A stretch of DNA of 64,000 bases from assembly GCF_008929045.1 (NCBI RefSeq), contig NZ_VFAH01000014.1, positions 105,439 to 169,438 on the forward strand, written 5' to 3'. The notes under the pieces are model-generated. The model did not search any database. It was not told where the DNA came from and saw only the letters and a program-made list of their open reading frames with translations. Source of the DNA: Noviherbaspirillum aerium. GTDB lineage: Bacteria > Pseudomonadota > Gammaproteobacteria > Burkholderiales > Burkholderiaceae_D. A program made the translations under genes and the position numbers. This document shows positions 41,209-50,412 of this stretch, piece by piece (position 1 is the stretch's first letter; each line of letters begins with the position of its first letter).

Positions 41209-43014
41209 TTAATGATTGTGCCGCGACTCGCCGCGCAGCTCGATGATGTTGAGATAGCGTACCGCCGGCTCCAGGCAGGCGCCGCTGCCGTTCTGCCCCA
41301 CCATGCTGCGATAGATCTCTTCCCAGGGCGTCTTGTTGTCGAGCTTGGGCGGCACCCAGTTCCTGCGCCGCTCTTCCAGTTCTTCGGCCGGAACGAGCAG
41401 GTTGACGCTGCGCTCTTTGAGGTCGATGCGCAGCATGTCGCCGTCCTTGAGCAGCGCGAGGCCGCCGCCCACCGCCGCTTCCGGAGAGACGTTGAGAATG
41501 GAAGGGCTGGCCGACGTGCCGCTCTGCCGTCCGTCGCCCATGGTCGGCAGCGTCTCGATGCCTTCCTTGATCAAGGCGGCCGGCGGCTGCATGTTGACCA
41601 CCTCGGCGCCGCCGGGATATCCCACCGGGCCGCAATTGCGGATCACGAGAATGCAGCGCTCGTCGATCTTCAGCGCCGGGTCATCAAGGCGCGCATGATA
41701 ATCCTCCGGGCCTTCGAACACGACGGCCTTCACATCGAAACGGTCCGGATTTTCCGGGTCGGACAGGAAGCGCTTCCTGAATTCCTCGTCGATCACGCTG
41801 ATCTTCATCACCGCGCTGTCGAACAGGTTGCCCGACAACACCACGTAGCCTGCGGCCTCCTTCAGGGGATTGTCATAGCGGCGCACCACGTTGCGGTCGG
41901 GCTCCTCGACGGCGGCGAGATCTTCGGCCAGCGTGCGCCCGGTCACCGTGATCGCATCGCCGTGCAGGCGGCCGGCATCGAGCAGTTCCTTCATCACCGC
42001 CGGCACGCCGCCGGCGCGGTGGAAGGCTTCGCCGAGGAAGCGCCCGGCCGGCTGGCAGTCGACCAGCAGCGGCACTTCCGCGCCCAGCCGCTGCCAGTCT
42101 TCCAGCGAGTGTTCGACGCCCATGTGCCGCGCGATCGCCACCATGTGGATCGGGCAGTTGGATGAAGCGCCGAGCGCCGCCGCCGCAACCACCGCATTCT
42201 CGAACGCCTGCTTCGTCATGATGTCCGATGGCCGCAGGTTCTCATGCACCATGCCGACGATGCGGCGGCCGGTTTCATAGGCCATCCAGCCGCGCTCGCG
42301 GTGCGGCGCCGGAATCGCCGCGCAGCCTGGCAGGGACATGCCGAGCGCCTCGGCCAGCGAGTTCATCGACAGCGCGGTGCCCATGGTGTTGCAGTGGCCG
42401 ACCGAAGGCGCCGACGAGGCCACCATGTCCATGAACTGCGGATAATCGATCTCTTCCGCCGCCAGCCGCTTGCGTGCTTCCCAGATGACCGTGCCGGACC
42501 CGGCCAGCCTGCCCTTCCACCAGCCGTCGAGCATCGGGCCGCCGGACAGCACGATGGCCGGGATGTTGACGGTGGCCGCGCCCATCAGGCAGGCCGGGGT
42601 GGTCTTGTCGCAGCCGGTGGTCAGCACCACGCCGTCGATCGGATAGCCGTGCAGCACTTCCACCAGCCCGAGATAGGCGAGATTGCGGTCCAGCGCGGCG
42701 GTCGGGCGCTTGCCGGTTTCCTGGATGGGATGCATCGGAAACTCTAGCGGAATGCCGCCCGCATCGCGGATGCCGTCGCGCACCCGCGATGCCAGCTGCA
42801 GGTGATGGCGGTTGCAGGGCGAGAGGTCGGAGCCGGTCTGCGCGATGCCGATGATGGGCTTGCCCGACTGCAGTTCTTCGCGGGTAATGCCGTAGTTCAT
42901 GTAGCGCTCGATATACAGCGCCGTCATGCCGGGGTCGGCGGGATCGTCGAACCAGCGGCGGCTGCGCAGCCGCTCTCCCGGCTTCGCGCCGTGCTTCACA
43001 TCGTCTTTGCTCAT
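41209..43014 (-). CDS. IlvD/Edd-family pentonate (arabinonate/xylonate-type) dehydratase
   Basis: 601 aa, the normal length for the sugar-acid branch. Iron-sulfur Cys lie in GSDLSPCNRHH, LTTGCDKTTPACLMGAA and SVGHCNTMGTALSMNSLAEALG. Further signatures are GWWKGRLAGSGTVIWEARK, GASSNCPIHMVAIARHMG and SGTSASPSILNVSPEAAVGG. The stretch RSRRWFDDPADPGMTALYIERYMNYGITREEL is typical of D-xylonate/L-arabinonate dehydratases rather than branched-chain DHAD. It yields a 2-keto-3-deoxy-pentonate. It ends the operon with the TRAP genes and the FAH-family gene. Confidence 0.9.
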   Translation of the reverse strand: MSKDDVKHGAKPGERLRSRRWFDDPADPGMTALYIERYMNYGITREELQSGKPIIGIAQTGSDLSPCNRHHLQLASRVRDGIRDAGGIPLEFPMHPIQETGKRPTAALDRNLAYLGLVEVLHGYPIDGVVLTTGCDKTTPACLMGAATVNIPAIVLSGGPMLDGWWKGRLAGSGTVIWEARKRLAAEEIDYPQFMDMVASSAPSVGHCNTMGTALSMNSLAEALGMSLPGCAAIPAPHRERGWMAYETGRRIVGMVHENLRPSDIMTKQAFENAVVAAAALGASSNCPIHMVAIARHMGVEHSLEDWQRLGAEVPLLVDCQPAGRFLGEAFHRAGGVPAVMKELLDAGRLHGDAITVTGRTLAEDLAAVEEPDRNVVRRYDNPLKEAAGYVVLSGNLFDSAVMKISVIDEEFRKRFLSDPENPDRFDVKAVVFEGPEDYHARLDDPALKIDERCILVIRNCGPVGYPGGAEVVNMQPPAALIKEGIETLPTMGDGRQSGTSASPSILNVSPEAAVGGGLALLKDGDMLRIDLKERSVNLLVPAEELEERRRNWVPPKLDNKTPWEEIYRSMVGQNGSGACLEPAVRYLNIIELRGESRHNH

Positions 43015-43103
43015 TGGATTGTCCTGGATGGGTGGTAATGCTTGCGCCGGTCCCGGCCTGCGTCATCACGCGGGCCGGGACGGTATCGATCGCACGTGGT
43101 CTA

Positions 43104-44117
43104 TTACTTGACCGTGCCGCGGATCCTGGTCAGCTCGGCCTGCATTTCGCTGGCGGCTGCGGTGCCGAATTCATTGGAGAAGCGCGCGGTCACCGGCTGC
43201 ACCTTGGTGCGCAGCGCATCGACTTCGGATGCCGGCAGTTCGGTCACGGTCATGCCGTTCTTCTTCAGTTCGTTCACCGCGTTGGCGGAGAATTCACGGA
43301 TGGTCTTGCGTTCGAAGAGCTTGGCTTCCTTCGCCGCCGAGGTCACCATCTTCTGCTCGTCAGGCGACAGGCTGTCCCAGGTCTTCTTGCTCATCAGCAG
43401 GACCCAGGCGGAATAGATGTGCTTGGACAGCACCAGGTGCTGCTGCACTTCATAGAACTTCGAAGCGAGAATGGTGGCGACCGGGTTTTCCTGGCCGTCG
43501 ACGGTGCGGGTTTCCATCGCGCTGAAGACTTCCGGGAAAGGCATCGGAATGCCGTTGACGCCCATTGCCTTGAAGGTTTCGACGAACAGCGGATTGGGAA
43601 TCACGCGCAGCTTGAGGCCGGCGAAGTCATCGACCTTGCGGATCGGCTTGCGGGAGTTAGTCACGTGGCGGAAGCCGTTTTCCCAGAAGCCGAGGCCGAT
43701 CAGGCCTTTCTCGGGCAGCTTGGCAAGGATCTTTTCGCCGAAGGGGCCGTCGAGCAGTTCATCGGCTTCCTTTTCGCTGGCGATGCTGAACGGCAGGTTG
43801 ATGACGCCGAAATCCTTGACATGACTGACCAGGGTCGAGGTATCGGGGATGGTCATGTCCAGCGTGCCGCCCTGCAGCGCGGAGGTCATGGTGACGTCGT
43901 TGCCGAGCTGGCCCGAGGGATAGAGCCGCACGGTGATCTTGCCGCCGGACTGCTGCTTGAGCAGGTCGCCGAACTTGCGCACCGCGGTGGCCTGCGGATG
44001 CTCGTCGTTGAGGCCGATGCCGACGCGGATGACACGCTCCTTGGCCTGCTGTGCATGGGCGGCGCCGGCCAGCAGCAGCGCGGCGGTGAGAACGGAAAGG
44101 CTTCGCATGATTTTCAT
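43104..44117 (-). CDS. TRAP transporter substrate-binding protein (DctP type)
   Basis: 337 aa with a signal peptide (MKIMRSLSVLTAALLLAGAAHAQ); CAGGAGAC ribosome binding site. Mature start VIRVGIGLNDEHPQATAVRKFG, SGGKITVRLYPSGQLGND, and the ligand-binding Arg region GLKLRVIPNPLFVETFKAMG, followed by ETRTVDGQENPVATI. It belongs to the sugar-acid DctP clade. Gene order dctM-dctP-ilvD (minus strand) suggests that it binds a pentonate such as arabinonate or xylonate. It is 153 bp downstream of the DctM gene, with a small hairpin (44179-44196) in between. Confidence 0.92.
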   Translation of the reverse strand: MKIMRSLSVLTAALLLAGAAHAQQAKERVIRVGIGLNDEHPQATAVRKFGDLLKQQSGGKITVRLYPSGQLGNDVTMTSALQGGTLDMTIPDTSTLVSHVKDFGVINLPFSIASEKEADELLDGPFGEKILAKLPEKGLIGLGFWENGFRHVTNSRKPIRKVDDFAGLKLRVIPNPLFVETFKAMGVNGIPMPFPEVFSAMETRTVDGQENPVATILASKFYEVQQHLVLSKHIYSAWVLLMSKKTWDSLSPDEQKMVTSAAKEAKLFERKTIREFSANAVNELKKNGMTVTELPASEVDALRTKVQPVTARFSNEFGTAAASEMQAELTRIRGTVK

Positions 44118-44178
44118 GATGTCTCCTGGTTTTTGATGTGCATGGTGTTGCGGATTGAAAGCTGTTGGAATCCGCAGC

Positions 44179-44196
44179 CGCGACGCCTGCGTCGCG
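44179..44196. repeat. Intercistronic hairpin
   Basis: CGCGACGC-CT-GCGTCGCG, a perfect 8-bp stem with a 2-nt loop, lies between the DctM-type and DctP-type genes. There is no T tract. Such hairpins often stabilise or separate the highly expressed binding-protein mRNA; that role is inferred. Confidence 0.5.
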
Positions 44197-44270
44197 AAAT
44201 CCTCGCTCCCCCTTTTATCCCCCTTTTAAGGAGGAGGAACGTTCTTTACTTAACATTTGCGGATCCGGCC

Positions 44271-45554
44271 CTACCGCATCGTCAGCCAGCGCAAGGGCAT
44301 GGTCACGATCTCCGGCACCGCAATCAACAGTCCCAGCAGCAGCAGCTGTGACAGCAGGAACGGCCACACGCCCTTGATCACCGACTCCATCGGTATCTTG
44401 GCCACGCCGCAGACCACATTGAGCACGGTGCCGACCGGCGGCGTGAGCAGGCCGATCGCATTGTTCATGATGAACAGCACGCCGAAATACACTGGATCGA
44501 TGCCGGCCGATTTCACGATGGGCATCAGTACCGGCGTCAGGATCAGCACTGTCGGCACGAAGTCGAGCGCGGTGCCGACCAGCACCACGACCAGCATGAG
44601 CACCAGCATCAGCAGCCTGGGCGAGTCGATGAAGGGCGCGGCCAGCGCCTGCACCTGCGCCGGAATGTCAGCCACTGCGATCAGCCAGGCCGATACCATT
44701 GCCGCCGCCACCAGGAACATGATGACGGCGGTCATCTTGGCGGCGCTGACGAAGCTGCGGTAGATCAGGGGCAAGGTCAGTTCGCGGTAGATCACCGTGC
44801 CGATGAACCAGGCATAGAAGGCCACCACCACCGCCGCTTCGGTCGGCGTGAAGATGCCGAACTTCAAACCGCCGACGATGATGAAAGGCAGCACCAGCGC
44901 CCAGATGCCCTCGCGCAGCGCCTTGAGCATTTCCGCGGTGCTGGCGCGCGGACGCGTCTCCGGCAGGTCCTTGCGGCAGACGGCCCACCAGGCGGTGATC
45001 AGCGCCATGCCCATCAGCACCCCGGGAACGATGCCGCCGAGGAAGAGCTTGGTGATAGATACCTGCGCGGCGACGCCGAACACGATGAAGCCCATCGACG
45101 GCGGAATCACCGGTGCGATGATCCCTCCCGATGCGATCAGGCCGGCGGAACGGCCGATCGGATACTTCGCTTCGCGCATCATCGGAATCAGCAGTGCCGA
45201 CAGCGCGGCGGTATCGGCCACGGCCGAGCCCGACAGGCTGGCCATGATGATGGCCGCGAACACCGCGACATAGCCAAGCCCGCCGCGCAGATGCCCCACC
45301 AGCGCCGAGGCCAGGTTGACGATGCGGCGCGACAGGCCGCCGGCATTCATGAACTCGCCTGCCAGCATGAAGAAAGGCACGGCCATCAGGATGAAGGAGT
45401 CGGCGCCGTTGACCGTGGACTGGGCCACGATCTGCGAGTCGAAATTGCCGATCTGCAGCATCAGCGCCAGCGAGCAGACGATCAGTGCGAACGCGATCGG
45501 CATGCCGAGCCCCATCGCCCCCAGCAGCGAACCGAGAAAGACGAGCAGCGTCAT
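44271..45554 (-). CDS. TRAP transporter large permease (DctM type)
   Basis: 427 aa from ATG 45554, overlapping the DctQ stop by 4 bp (ATGA). The open frame continues upstream through the DctQ gene but similarity starts MTLLVFLGSLLGAMGLGMPIA. Signatures are LMAVPFFMLAGEFMNAGGLS, SLSGSAVADTAALS, APVIPPSMGFIVFG, FTPTEAAVVVAFYA and NNAIGLLTPPVGTVLNVVCG. About 12 membrane helices. It probably imports a sugar acid for the two dehydratases of the operon. Confidence 0.93.
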   Translation of the reverse strand: MTLLVFLGSLLGAMGLGMPIAFALIVCSLALMLQIGNFDSQIVAQSTVNGADSFILMAVPFFMLAGEFMNAGGLSRRIVNLASALVGHLRGGLGYVAVFAAIIMASLSGSAVADTAALSALLIPMMREAKYPIGRSAGLIASGGIIAPVIPPSMGFIVFGVAAQVSITKLFLGGIVPGVLMGMALITAWWAVCRKDLPETRPRASTAEMLKALREGIWALVLPFIIVGGLKFGIFTPTEAAVVVAFYAWFIGTVIYRELTLPLIYRSFVSAAKMTAVIMFLVAAAMVSAWLIAVADIPAQVQALAAPFIDSPRLLMLVLMLVVVLVGTALDFVPTVLILTPVLMPIVKSAGIDPVYFGVLFIMNNAIGLLTPPVGTVLNVVCGVAKIPMESVIKGVWPFLLSQLLLLGLLIAVPEIVTMPLRWLTMR

Positions 45555-46129
45555 GTGGTTCTCCCCTGCGCGCCATGGGGAAGCGGCTCTTCGGTCCTGG
45601 CATGTTCGGTCGCGGCTTGCACGTCTTCTTCGCTGTCGGCCACCTGCAGAAGTTCGTCGGCGCTCAGCCGGCCGGTGGCCAGCCGCCACAGGTTGCGCAG
45701 CACCGCCAGTCCTAGGCCCACCGCGGCGAACAGCCCGGCGGCATACATCCATGCAATCGGATATCCGGTGACCGGCGCCAGGATCGTGCGGTTGATGACC
45801 ACCTGGCTCCAGCTGCCGCTGGCCAGCACCACGCAGCAGATCAGCATCAGGACATTGCTTGCGAGGAAAAGCATTTTCTTCATGCCCATCGGCGCGCGCC
45901 GCACGATCGTGTCGACGCCGAGATGCGCGCCCTCGTACATTGCGAGCACGGCGCCGATGAAGGTCAGCCATACCAGCAGCAGGCGGGCAATCTCATCCGA
46001 CGACGAGATGCCGGAGTTGAAGCCGTAGCGCAATACCACGTTGCCAAACGTCAGAACGCACATCACGAACAGCATCAGCGCAAGCAGCGCCTCGATGGCC
46101 CGTCGCGCCCATTTCCATCTTTCATTCAT
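45551..46129 (-). CDS. TRAP transporter small permease (DctQ type)
   Basis: 192 aa from ATG 46129 (MNERWKWARRAIEALLALML). Four membrane segments and the core FGNVVLRYGFNSGISSSDEIARLLLVWLTFIGA with the family Glu. The C-terminal 40 residues are acidic and soluble (DELLQVADSEEDVQAATEHA), longer than usual. It lies 48 bp after the FAH-family gene and overlaps the DctM-type gene. Confidence 0.92.
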   Translation of the reverse strand: MNERWKWARRAIEALLALMLFVMCVLTFGNVVLRYGFNSGISSSDEIARLLLVWLTFIGAVLAMYEGAHLGVDTIVRRAPMGMKKMLFLASNVLMLICCVVLASGSWSQVVINRTILAPVTGYPIAWMYAAGLFAAVGLGLAVLRNLWRLATGRLSADELLQVADSEEDVQAATEHARTEEPLPHGAQGRTT

Positions 46130-46177
46130 ACCTACTCCCGAACCGGCGTTGCACGCCATGCATGGATCTTGATCGCT

Positions 46178-47368
46178 TCAGCTCCGGCGGCGCGCAAGAT
46201 ACCGGTACAAGTCGCGCACGCCAAAGGTCCAGGGCGCAATCTCGGTCGACAGCTGCACGGTATTGACGAGGGCGCCGAGGCGCGGCGTGGAAATCGTGAC
46301 GACATCGCCAAGGTGATGGGTGAAGCCGGCGCCGTCGGCATCCCGGTCCTGGATCGGAGAAAACATGGTGCCCAGGAAGAGCATGAAGCCGTCGGGATAC
46401 TGGTGATGCCGTCCCCAGGTCTGGGCGACCAGTTCCAGCGGGTCGCGGCTGATTTCACTCATGCGGCTGCTGCCCTGCAGCACGAAGCCGTCGTCGGCGC
46501 CTTTGATGCGCAGCGACAATTCCGCCTGGCGTACGGCATCGATATCGAAATCCTCATCGAACAGGCGAATGAAAGGTCCGATCGCGCAGGAGCCGTTATT
46601 GTCCTTGGCCTTGCCCAGCAGCAGCGCGCTGCGGCCTTCGATGTCGCGCAGGTTGACGTCGTTGCCGAGCGAGGCGCCGACCACTTCCCCCCGGCTGTTC
46701 ACCGCCAGCACGACTTCCGGCTCCGGATTGTTCCAGCGCGACTCGTGCGCGAGGCCGACCGGCGCGCCGAAACCCACCGACGACATCGGCTGCGCCTTGG
46801 TGAAGACCTCGGCATCGGGGCCGAGCCCGACCTCCATGTATTGCGACCAGGCGCCCCGCTCCAGGAGCAAGGCCTTGAGCCGGTTCGCCGCATCGGAGCC
46901 GGGACGAACCCGGGACAGGTCGGTGCCGACCAGCGCCGTGATGGTTTCCCGGATCCGCGGCGCATCCTCGGCCTTGCCGCGCGCCTGTTCCTCGATGACC
47001 CGCTCCAGCAGGCTGACGGCAAATGTCACTCCGCAAGCCTTGACGGCTTGCAGATCGCAGGGGGCCAGCAGTTGCGGCGAAGCTTGCGGCGAGGCTTGCA
47101 AGGAAGGTGTGCCGGCTTCGATGCTGCGCTGCATGAATGCCAGCACCGGTCCGAGGCCGGTTCCGGCGGCGCTGCGTGCCAGGCTCGCCGGGTCGTCGGC
47201 TTCGAGCAGATCGGAAACCGTCGGCACGGTCGATGTGATGTCGAACATCATGCCGCCGCGTACCACGACGACGCTCGGGCCGCCCGTTGCGGCATCCCAG
47301 ATGCGTCCTACAAGAAGTGCCTGCTCCAGGTCCTCGGGCAGGCAGCGGCTGGCGCTCGCTTCAATCAC
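46178..47368 (-). CDS. FAH-family 2-keto-3-deoxy-pentonate dehydratase-like protein (XylX-like)
   Basis: 396 aa. GTG at 47368 is chosen because AAGGAGA lies 4 nt upstream; an ATG 13 codons earlier is possible. The C-terminal half is the fumarylacetoacetate hydrolase fold with metal-binding acids (NNPEPEVVLAVN, GNDVNLRDIEGRSALLLGKAKDNNGSCAIGPF). Length and the N-terminal region resemble Caulobacter XylX, the 2-keto-3-deoxy-xylonate dehydratase of the Weimberg pathway. Together with the IlvD-type gene it would give alpha-ketoglutarate semialdehyde. No semialdehyde dehydrogenase is adjacent. First gene of the operon, divergent from a LysR gene. Confidence 0.82.
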   Translation of the reverse strand: MIEASASRCLPEDLEQALLVGRIWDAATGGPSVVVVRGGMMFDITSTVPTVSDLLEADDPASLARSAAGTGLGPVLAFMQRSIEAGTPSLQASPQASPQLLAPCDLQAVKACGVTFAVSLLERVIEEQARGKAEDAPRIRETITALVGTDLSRVRPGSDAANRLKALLLERGAWSQYMEVGLGPDAEVFTKAQPMSSVGFGAPVGLAHESRWNNPEPEVVLAVNSRGEVVGASLGNDVNLRDIEGRSALLLGKAKDNNGSCAIGPFIRLFDEDFDIDAVRQAELSLRIKGADDGFVLQGSSRMSEISRDPLELVAQTWGRHHQYPDGFMLFLGTMFSPIQDRDADGAGFTHHLGDVVTISTPRLGALVNTVQLSTEIAPWTFGVRDLYRYLARRRS

Positions 47369-47498
47369 GTTGTCTCCTTCGTTTCTTGTTGATTTTTGTA
47401 TATCCATCGAATCTTAGGCGCGGTAACCATATAATTCCAATGAAATATCGCGCCGTACCTATGCCGATTTCGATATACCTCAAAAAAACAGGAAAACC

Positions 47499-48458
47499 AT
47501 GGAGACACCACACTGGTTCGTGCGCAACCGCCTCAAGACCCGGCAGTTGTGGCTGATCGTTGCCATCTACGATCACAAGAGCATCAACAAGGCTGCGGAG
47601 GTGCTCGGCATGACACAGCCGGCCTCCTCCAAGCTGCTGCGCGAGATCGAGGAGGTGCTGGGCGTGGCGCTGTTCGAGCGGCTGCCGCGCGGCATGCAGG
47701 CGACCTGGTACGGCGAAACCATGGTGCGGCATGCGCGCATGGTGCTGCGCGGGCTCAACACCGCCTGGGATGAAATCGCCGACTGGAAGTCGGGCCGCTC
47801 GGGCCGGGTCACCGTCGGTTCCATCATGGCCCCGGCGATCAGCATGGTGCCGCGCGCCATCGAAGCCTTCTATCGCGAGGACCGGATGGCGCGCGTCTCG
47901 GTGGTGGTGGAGTCGAGCGACGTGCTGTTTCCCCGCCTGGCCCAGGGCGAGATCGACATCATGATCGGGCGCTTCGTGGTGGACGGCGACAAGACCAATT
48001 ACGACTACGAGACCCTGGTCGACCAGGAAGCGATCTGTTTCGTCGCCCGCCGCGACCATCCCTGGCAGAAGCGGCGCAAGCTGTCCTGGCAGACCCTGTC
48101 CGAGGCGGCCTGGGTGGTGCCGCCGCCCGGCGGACGGCTGCGCCACCGCTTCGACATGCTGTTCCGCGAGCAGGATGTCAGCCCGCCGAGGCGCCTGGTG
48201 GAAACCGTCGAACTGCAGACGCTGGCCGCGCTGGTGCAGCGCACCGACATGCTGGCCATCCTGCCCACCGAAGCGGCGCGGCATTGTGCCGGCAGCAACC
48301 TGCGCATCCTGCCGCTGCAGTTGTCCTGCACCATGGATTCCTTCGGCATCATCACCCGCCGCGGCCATCTGCTGTCGCCCACCGCCGCCGAACTGCTCGG
48401 CTTCCTGAGGACGGCCGCGCAGACGCATTACGGCGGCATGGCGGTGAAGAGCACTTGA
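47499..48458 (+). CDS. LysR-family transcriptional regulator
   Basis: 319 aa; AGGAAAA precedes ATG. N-terminal helix-turn-helix RLKTRQLWLIVAIYDHKSINKAAEVLGMTQPASSKLLREIE, then an effector domain (about 95-300; GRVTVGSIMAPAISMVPRAI). It belongs to the GbpR/sugar-acid LysR branch, which often has the LKTRQL start. Divergent from the pentonate TRAP/dehydratase operon with 130 bp between, so it is its likely activator. Confidence 0.9.
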   Translation: METPHWFVRNRLKTRQLWLIVAIYDHKSINKAAEVLGMTQPASSKLLREIEEVLGVALFERLPRGMQATWYGETMVRHARMVLRGLNTAWDEIADWKSGRSGRVTVGSIMAPAISMVPRAIEAFYREDRMARVSVVVESSDVLFPRLAQGEIDIMIGRFVVDGDKTNYDYETLVDQEAICFVARRDHPWQKRRKLSWQTLSEAAWVVPPPGGRLRHRFDMLFREQDVSPPRRLVETVELQTLAALVQRTDMLAILPTEAARHCAGSNLRILPLQLSCTMDSFGIITRRGHLLSPTAAELLGFLRTAAQTHYGGMAVKST

Positions 48459-48469
48459 TGTTAGGATGC

Positions 48470-48483
48470 TGAAACCGGTTTCA
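48470..48483. promoter_or_regulatory. PtxS operator upstream of ptxS
   Basis: TGAAACCGGTTTCA, a perfect 14-bp palindrome identical to the PtxS operator known from Pseudomonas, lies 47 bp upstream of the ptxS start. It suggests autoregulation. Confidence 0.85.
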
Positions 48484-48529
48484 AAAGCCGGTTCCCAAAC
48501 GCTGCTTATGTGGAGCCGATTCAGTCCCC

Positions 48530-49585
48530 ATGCCATCCAAGACCATACAGCGCGCGCCGAAACGCACGGCGCCGGCCGCCAAAACCACCATCGCCGACGT
48601 CGCCCGGGAAGCCGGCGTTTCCAAGGCCACGGTATCGCGTTTCCTCAATCACGGAGACAAGCTGCTCTCCGCCGATATCGCCAGCCGGGTCGAGGCCGCC
48701 ATATCCAGCCTGCGCTACACGCCCAGCCCCATGGCCCAGTCGCTCAAGCGCGGCAAGTCCGGGCTGATCGGGCTGGTGGTTGCCGATGTGACCAATCCCT
48801 ACTCTGTCGCCGTGCTGCGCGGGGTCGAGACTGCCTGCCGCGAAGCCGGCTACCTGGTGATCCTGTTCAATATCAGCAATGACCGCGAACGGGAACAGGA
48901 AGCCATCGCCGCGCTCTCGTCCTATCAGGTGGAAGGTTTCATCCTCAACACTTCCGGCTACATGGCGAGCAAGTCGCGCCAGCCGAATCATTACGGCAAG
49001 CCCGCGGTGCTGGTCGACCGCCGCCATGCCGACATGCAGGAAGACTTCGTTTCGCTGGACAATGCCAGTGCCATGACGATGGCGGTCGATCATCTGCTGG
49101 AGGCCGGCTATCGGGAACTGCTGTTCGTGACGCAGCCGCTGTCGAACGTCAGTTCCCGCATCGAGCGGGAAACGGCGTTTCGCAACTGCATCGCCGGCCG
49201 CGCATCCAAGGCGAGCGGCGCCACGCATGAAAACGCCGAGGATGACGTCGAGGCGCTGGAACAGGCGCTGCGCAAGCTCGGCAAGCGCCCTTCCCGCCGC
49301 CCGGCGATCATCACCGGCAATGCGGTGATGACGCTGCGCGTGGCTGGCGTCGCGGCGCGTCTCGGCTGGCAGCTGGGCAAGGATATCGGACTGATCGGGT
49401 TCGACGACGCCGAATGGGCGCCGCTGATCGGCCCCGGCATCACGACCATCGCGCAGCCGACCGACGAACTCGGGCGCATGGCGGCACGCTGCCTGATCGA
49501 ACGCATCGAGGGCATCGACTTGCCGCCGCGCCAGATCCTGCTGTCGGGAAGACTGACGCCGCGCGGCTCCACCATGCCGGAGTGA
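48530..49585 (+). CDS. ptxS: LacI-family regulator of 2-ketogluconate metabolism (PtxS-like)
   Basis: 351 aa. LacI helix-turn-helix at about 19-42 (TTIADVAREAGVSKATVSRF) and hinge region, then a periplasmic-binding-protein-like effector domain (GKSGLIGLVVADVTNPYSVAV, DIGLIGFDDAEWAPLIGPGITTI). Three copies of the PtxS operator, one before its own gene and two before the ABC transporter, and the kgu-type genes downstream identify it. In Pseudomonas, PtxS is released from DNA by 2-ketogluconate. The N-terminal 18 residues are basic and probably flexible. Confidence 0.88.
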   Translation: MPSKTIQRAPKRTAPAAKTTIADVAREAGVSKATVSRFLNHGDKLLSADIASRVEAAISSLRYTPSPMAQSLKRGKSGLIGLVVADVTNPYSVAVLRGVETACREAGYLVILFNISNDREREQEAIAALSSYQVEGFILNTSGYMASKSRQPNHYGKPAVLVDRRHADMQEDFVSLDNASAMTMAVDHLLEAGYRELLFVTQPLSNVSSRIERETAFRNCIAGRASKASGATHENAEDDVEALEQALRKLGKRPSRRPAIITGNAVMTLRVAGVAARLGWQLGKDIGLIGFDDAEWAPLIGPGITTIAQPTDELGRMAARCLIERIEGIDLPPRQILLSGRLTPRGSTMPE

Positions 49586-49604
49586 AACTGTTTTTGAAGA
49601 TTTC

Positions 49605-49646
49605 TGAAACCGGTTTCTTGCGCTTTGAAACCGGTTTCAGTAGAAT
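49605..49646 (+). promoter_or_regulatory. kgu operon promoter with two PtxS operators
   Basis: GAAACCGGTTTC at 49606-49617 and TGAAACCGGTTTCA at 49626-49639, centres 21 bp apart (two helical turns). A sigma-70 promoter, TTGCGC (49618-49623) - 17 bp - TAGAAT (49641-49646), has the second operator in its spacer. Bound PtxS would block RNA polymerase directly. Confidence 0.82.
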
Positions 49647-49740
49647 GATTTTCAGGGCCCCATCGCAGAGCCCGTTACATCGCCTTGTAGAGCCTGTCGT
49701 ATAGCTCGTTTATGAGCCGCCGCATCATGCCGGGAGCATC

Positions 49741-50412
49741 GTGAATTACACATTTCAATTCGGAGACGTGCTGGCCGCATGGCCGCTGCTGCTGAAAGGC
49801 GTCTGGGTCACCATCCAGCTGTCCTTTCTCGCGATGGCGATCGGCCTGGTGGTGGCCATCATCTGCGCCTGGGGCAAGACGGAAGGACCGGCTCCCGTGC
49901 GCTGGCTGGTCAACGCCTACATCGAGGTCATCCGCAACACGCCCTTCCTGGTGCAGCTGTTCTTCTTCTTTTTCGCGCTGCCCGCGCTCGGCCTGCGCTG
50001 GTCCGCGCATACCGCGGCGCTGACGGCGATGGTGGTCAATCTCGGCGCCTATGCCACCGAAATCATCCGCGCCGGCATCGAGTCGGTGCCGAAGGGACAG
50101 ATCGAAGCCGGGCTGGCGCTCAGCCTGAACCGCCTGCAGGTATTCCGCTTCATCATTCTCAAGCCGGCGCTGCGCGCGATCTTTCCGGCGCTGACCAGCC
50201 AGTTCATCCTGCTGATGCTGAGTTCCAGCGTGGTGTCGGCGATCTCGGCCGATGACCTCACATCCGTGGCGGCCAACCTGCAGTCGCAGACCTTCCGCAG
50301 CTTCGAAATCTATATCGTGGTGGCGATCATCTACCTGCTGCTGTCGCTGGCGTTCTCCGCCGTGTTCAAACTCATCTCCGGCCGCTGGCTGAGCTATCCG
50401 GAGCGCAGATAA
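49741..50412 (+). CDS. ABC transporter permease, polar amino acid (HisM/GlnP) type
   Basis: 223 aa; GTG start with CGGGAG upstream. The first helix (GVWVTIQLSFLAMAIGLVVAIICAWG) and the EAA loop (YATEIIRAGIESVPKGQIEAGLALSL) identify the PAAT permease family. Five membrane helices. First gene of the PtxS-controlled operon and probably the partner of the second permease. By context the substrate is 2-ketogluconate rather than an amino acid. Its stop overlaps the next start by one base (TAATG). Confidence 0.9.
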   Translation: MNYTFQFGDVLAAWPLLLKGVWVTIQLSFLAMAIGLVVAIICAWGKTEGPAPVRWLVNAYIEVIRNTPFLVQLFFFFFALPALGLRWSAHTAALTAMVVNLGAYATEIIRAGIESVPKGQIEAGLALSLNRLQVFRFIILKPALRAIFPALTSQFILLMLSSSVVSAISADDLTSVAANLQSQTFRSFEIYIVVAIIYLLLSLAFSAVFKLISGRWLSYPERR

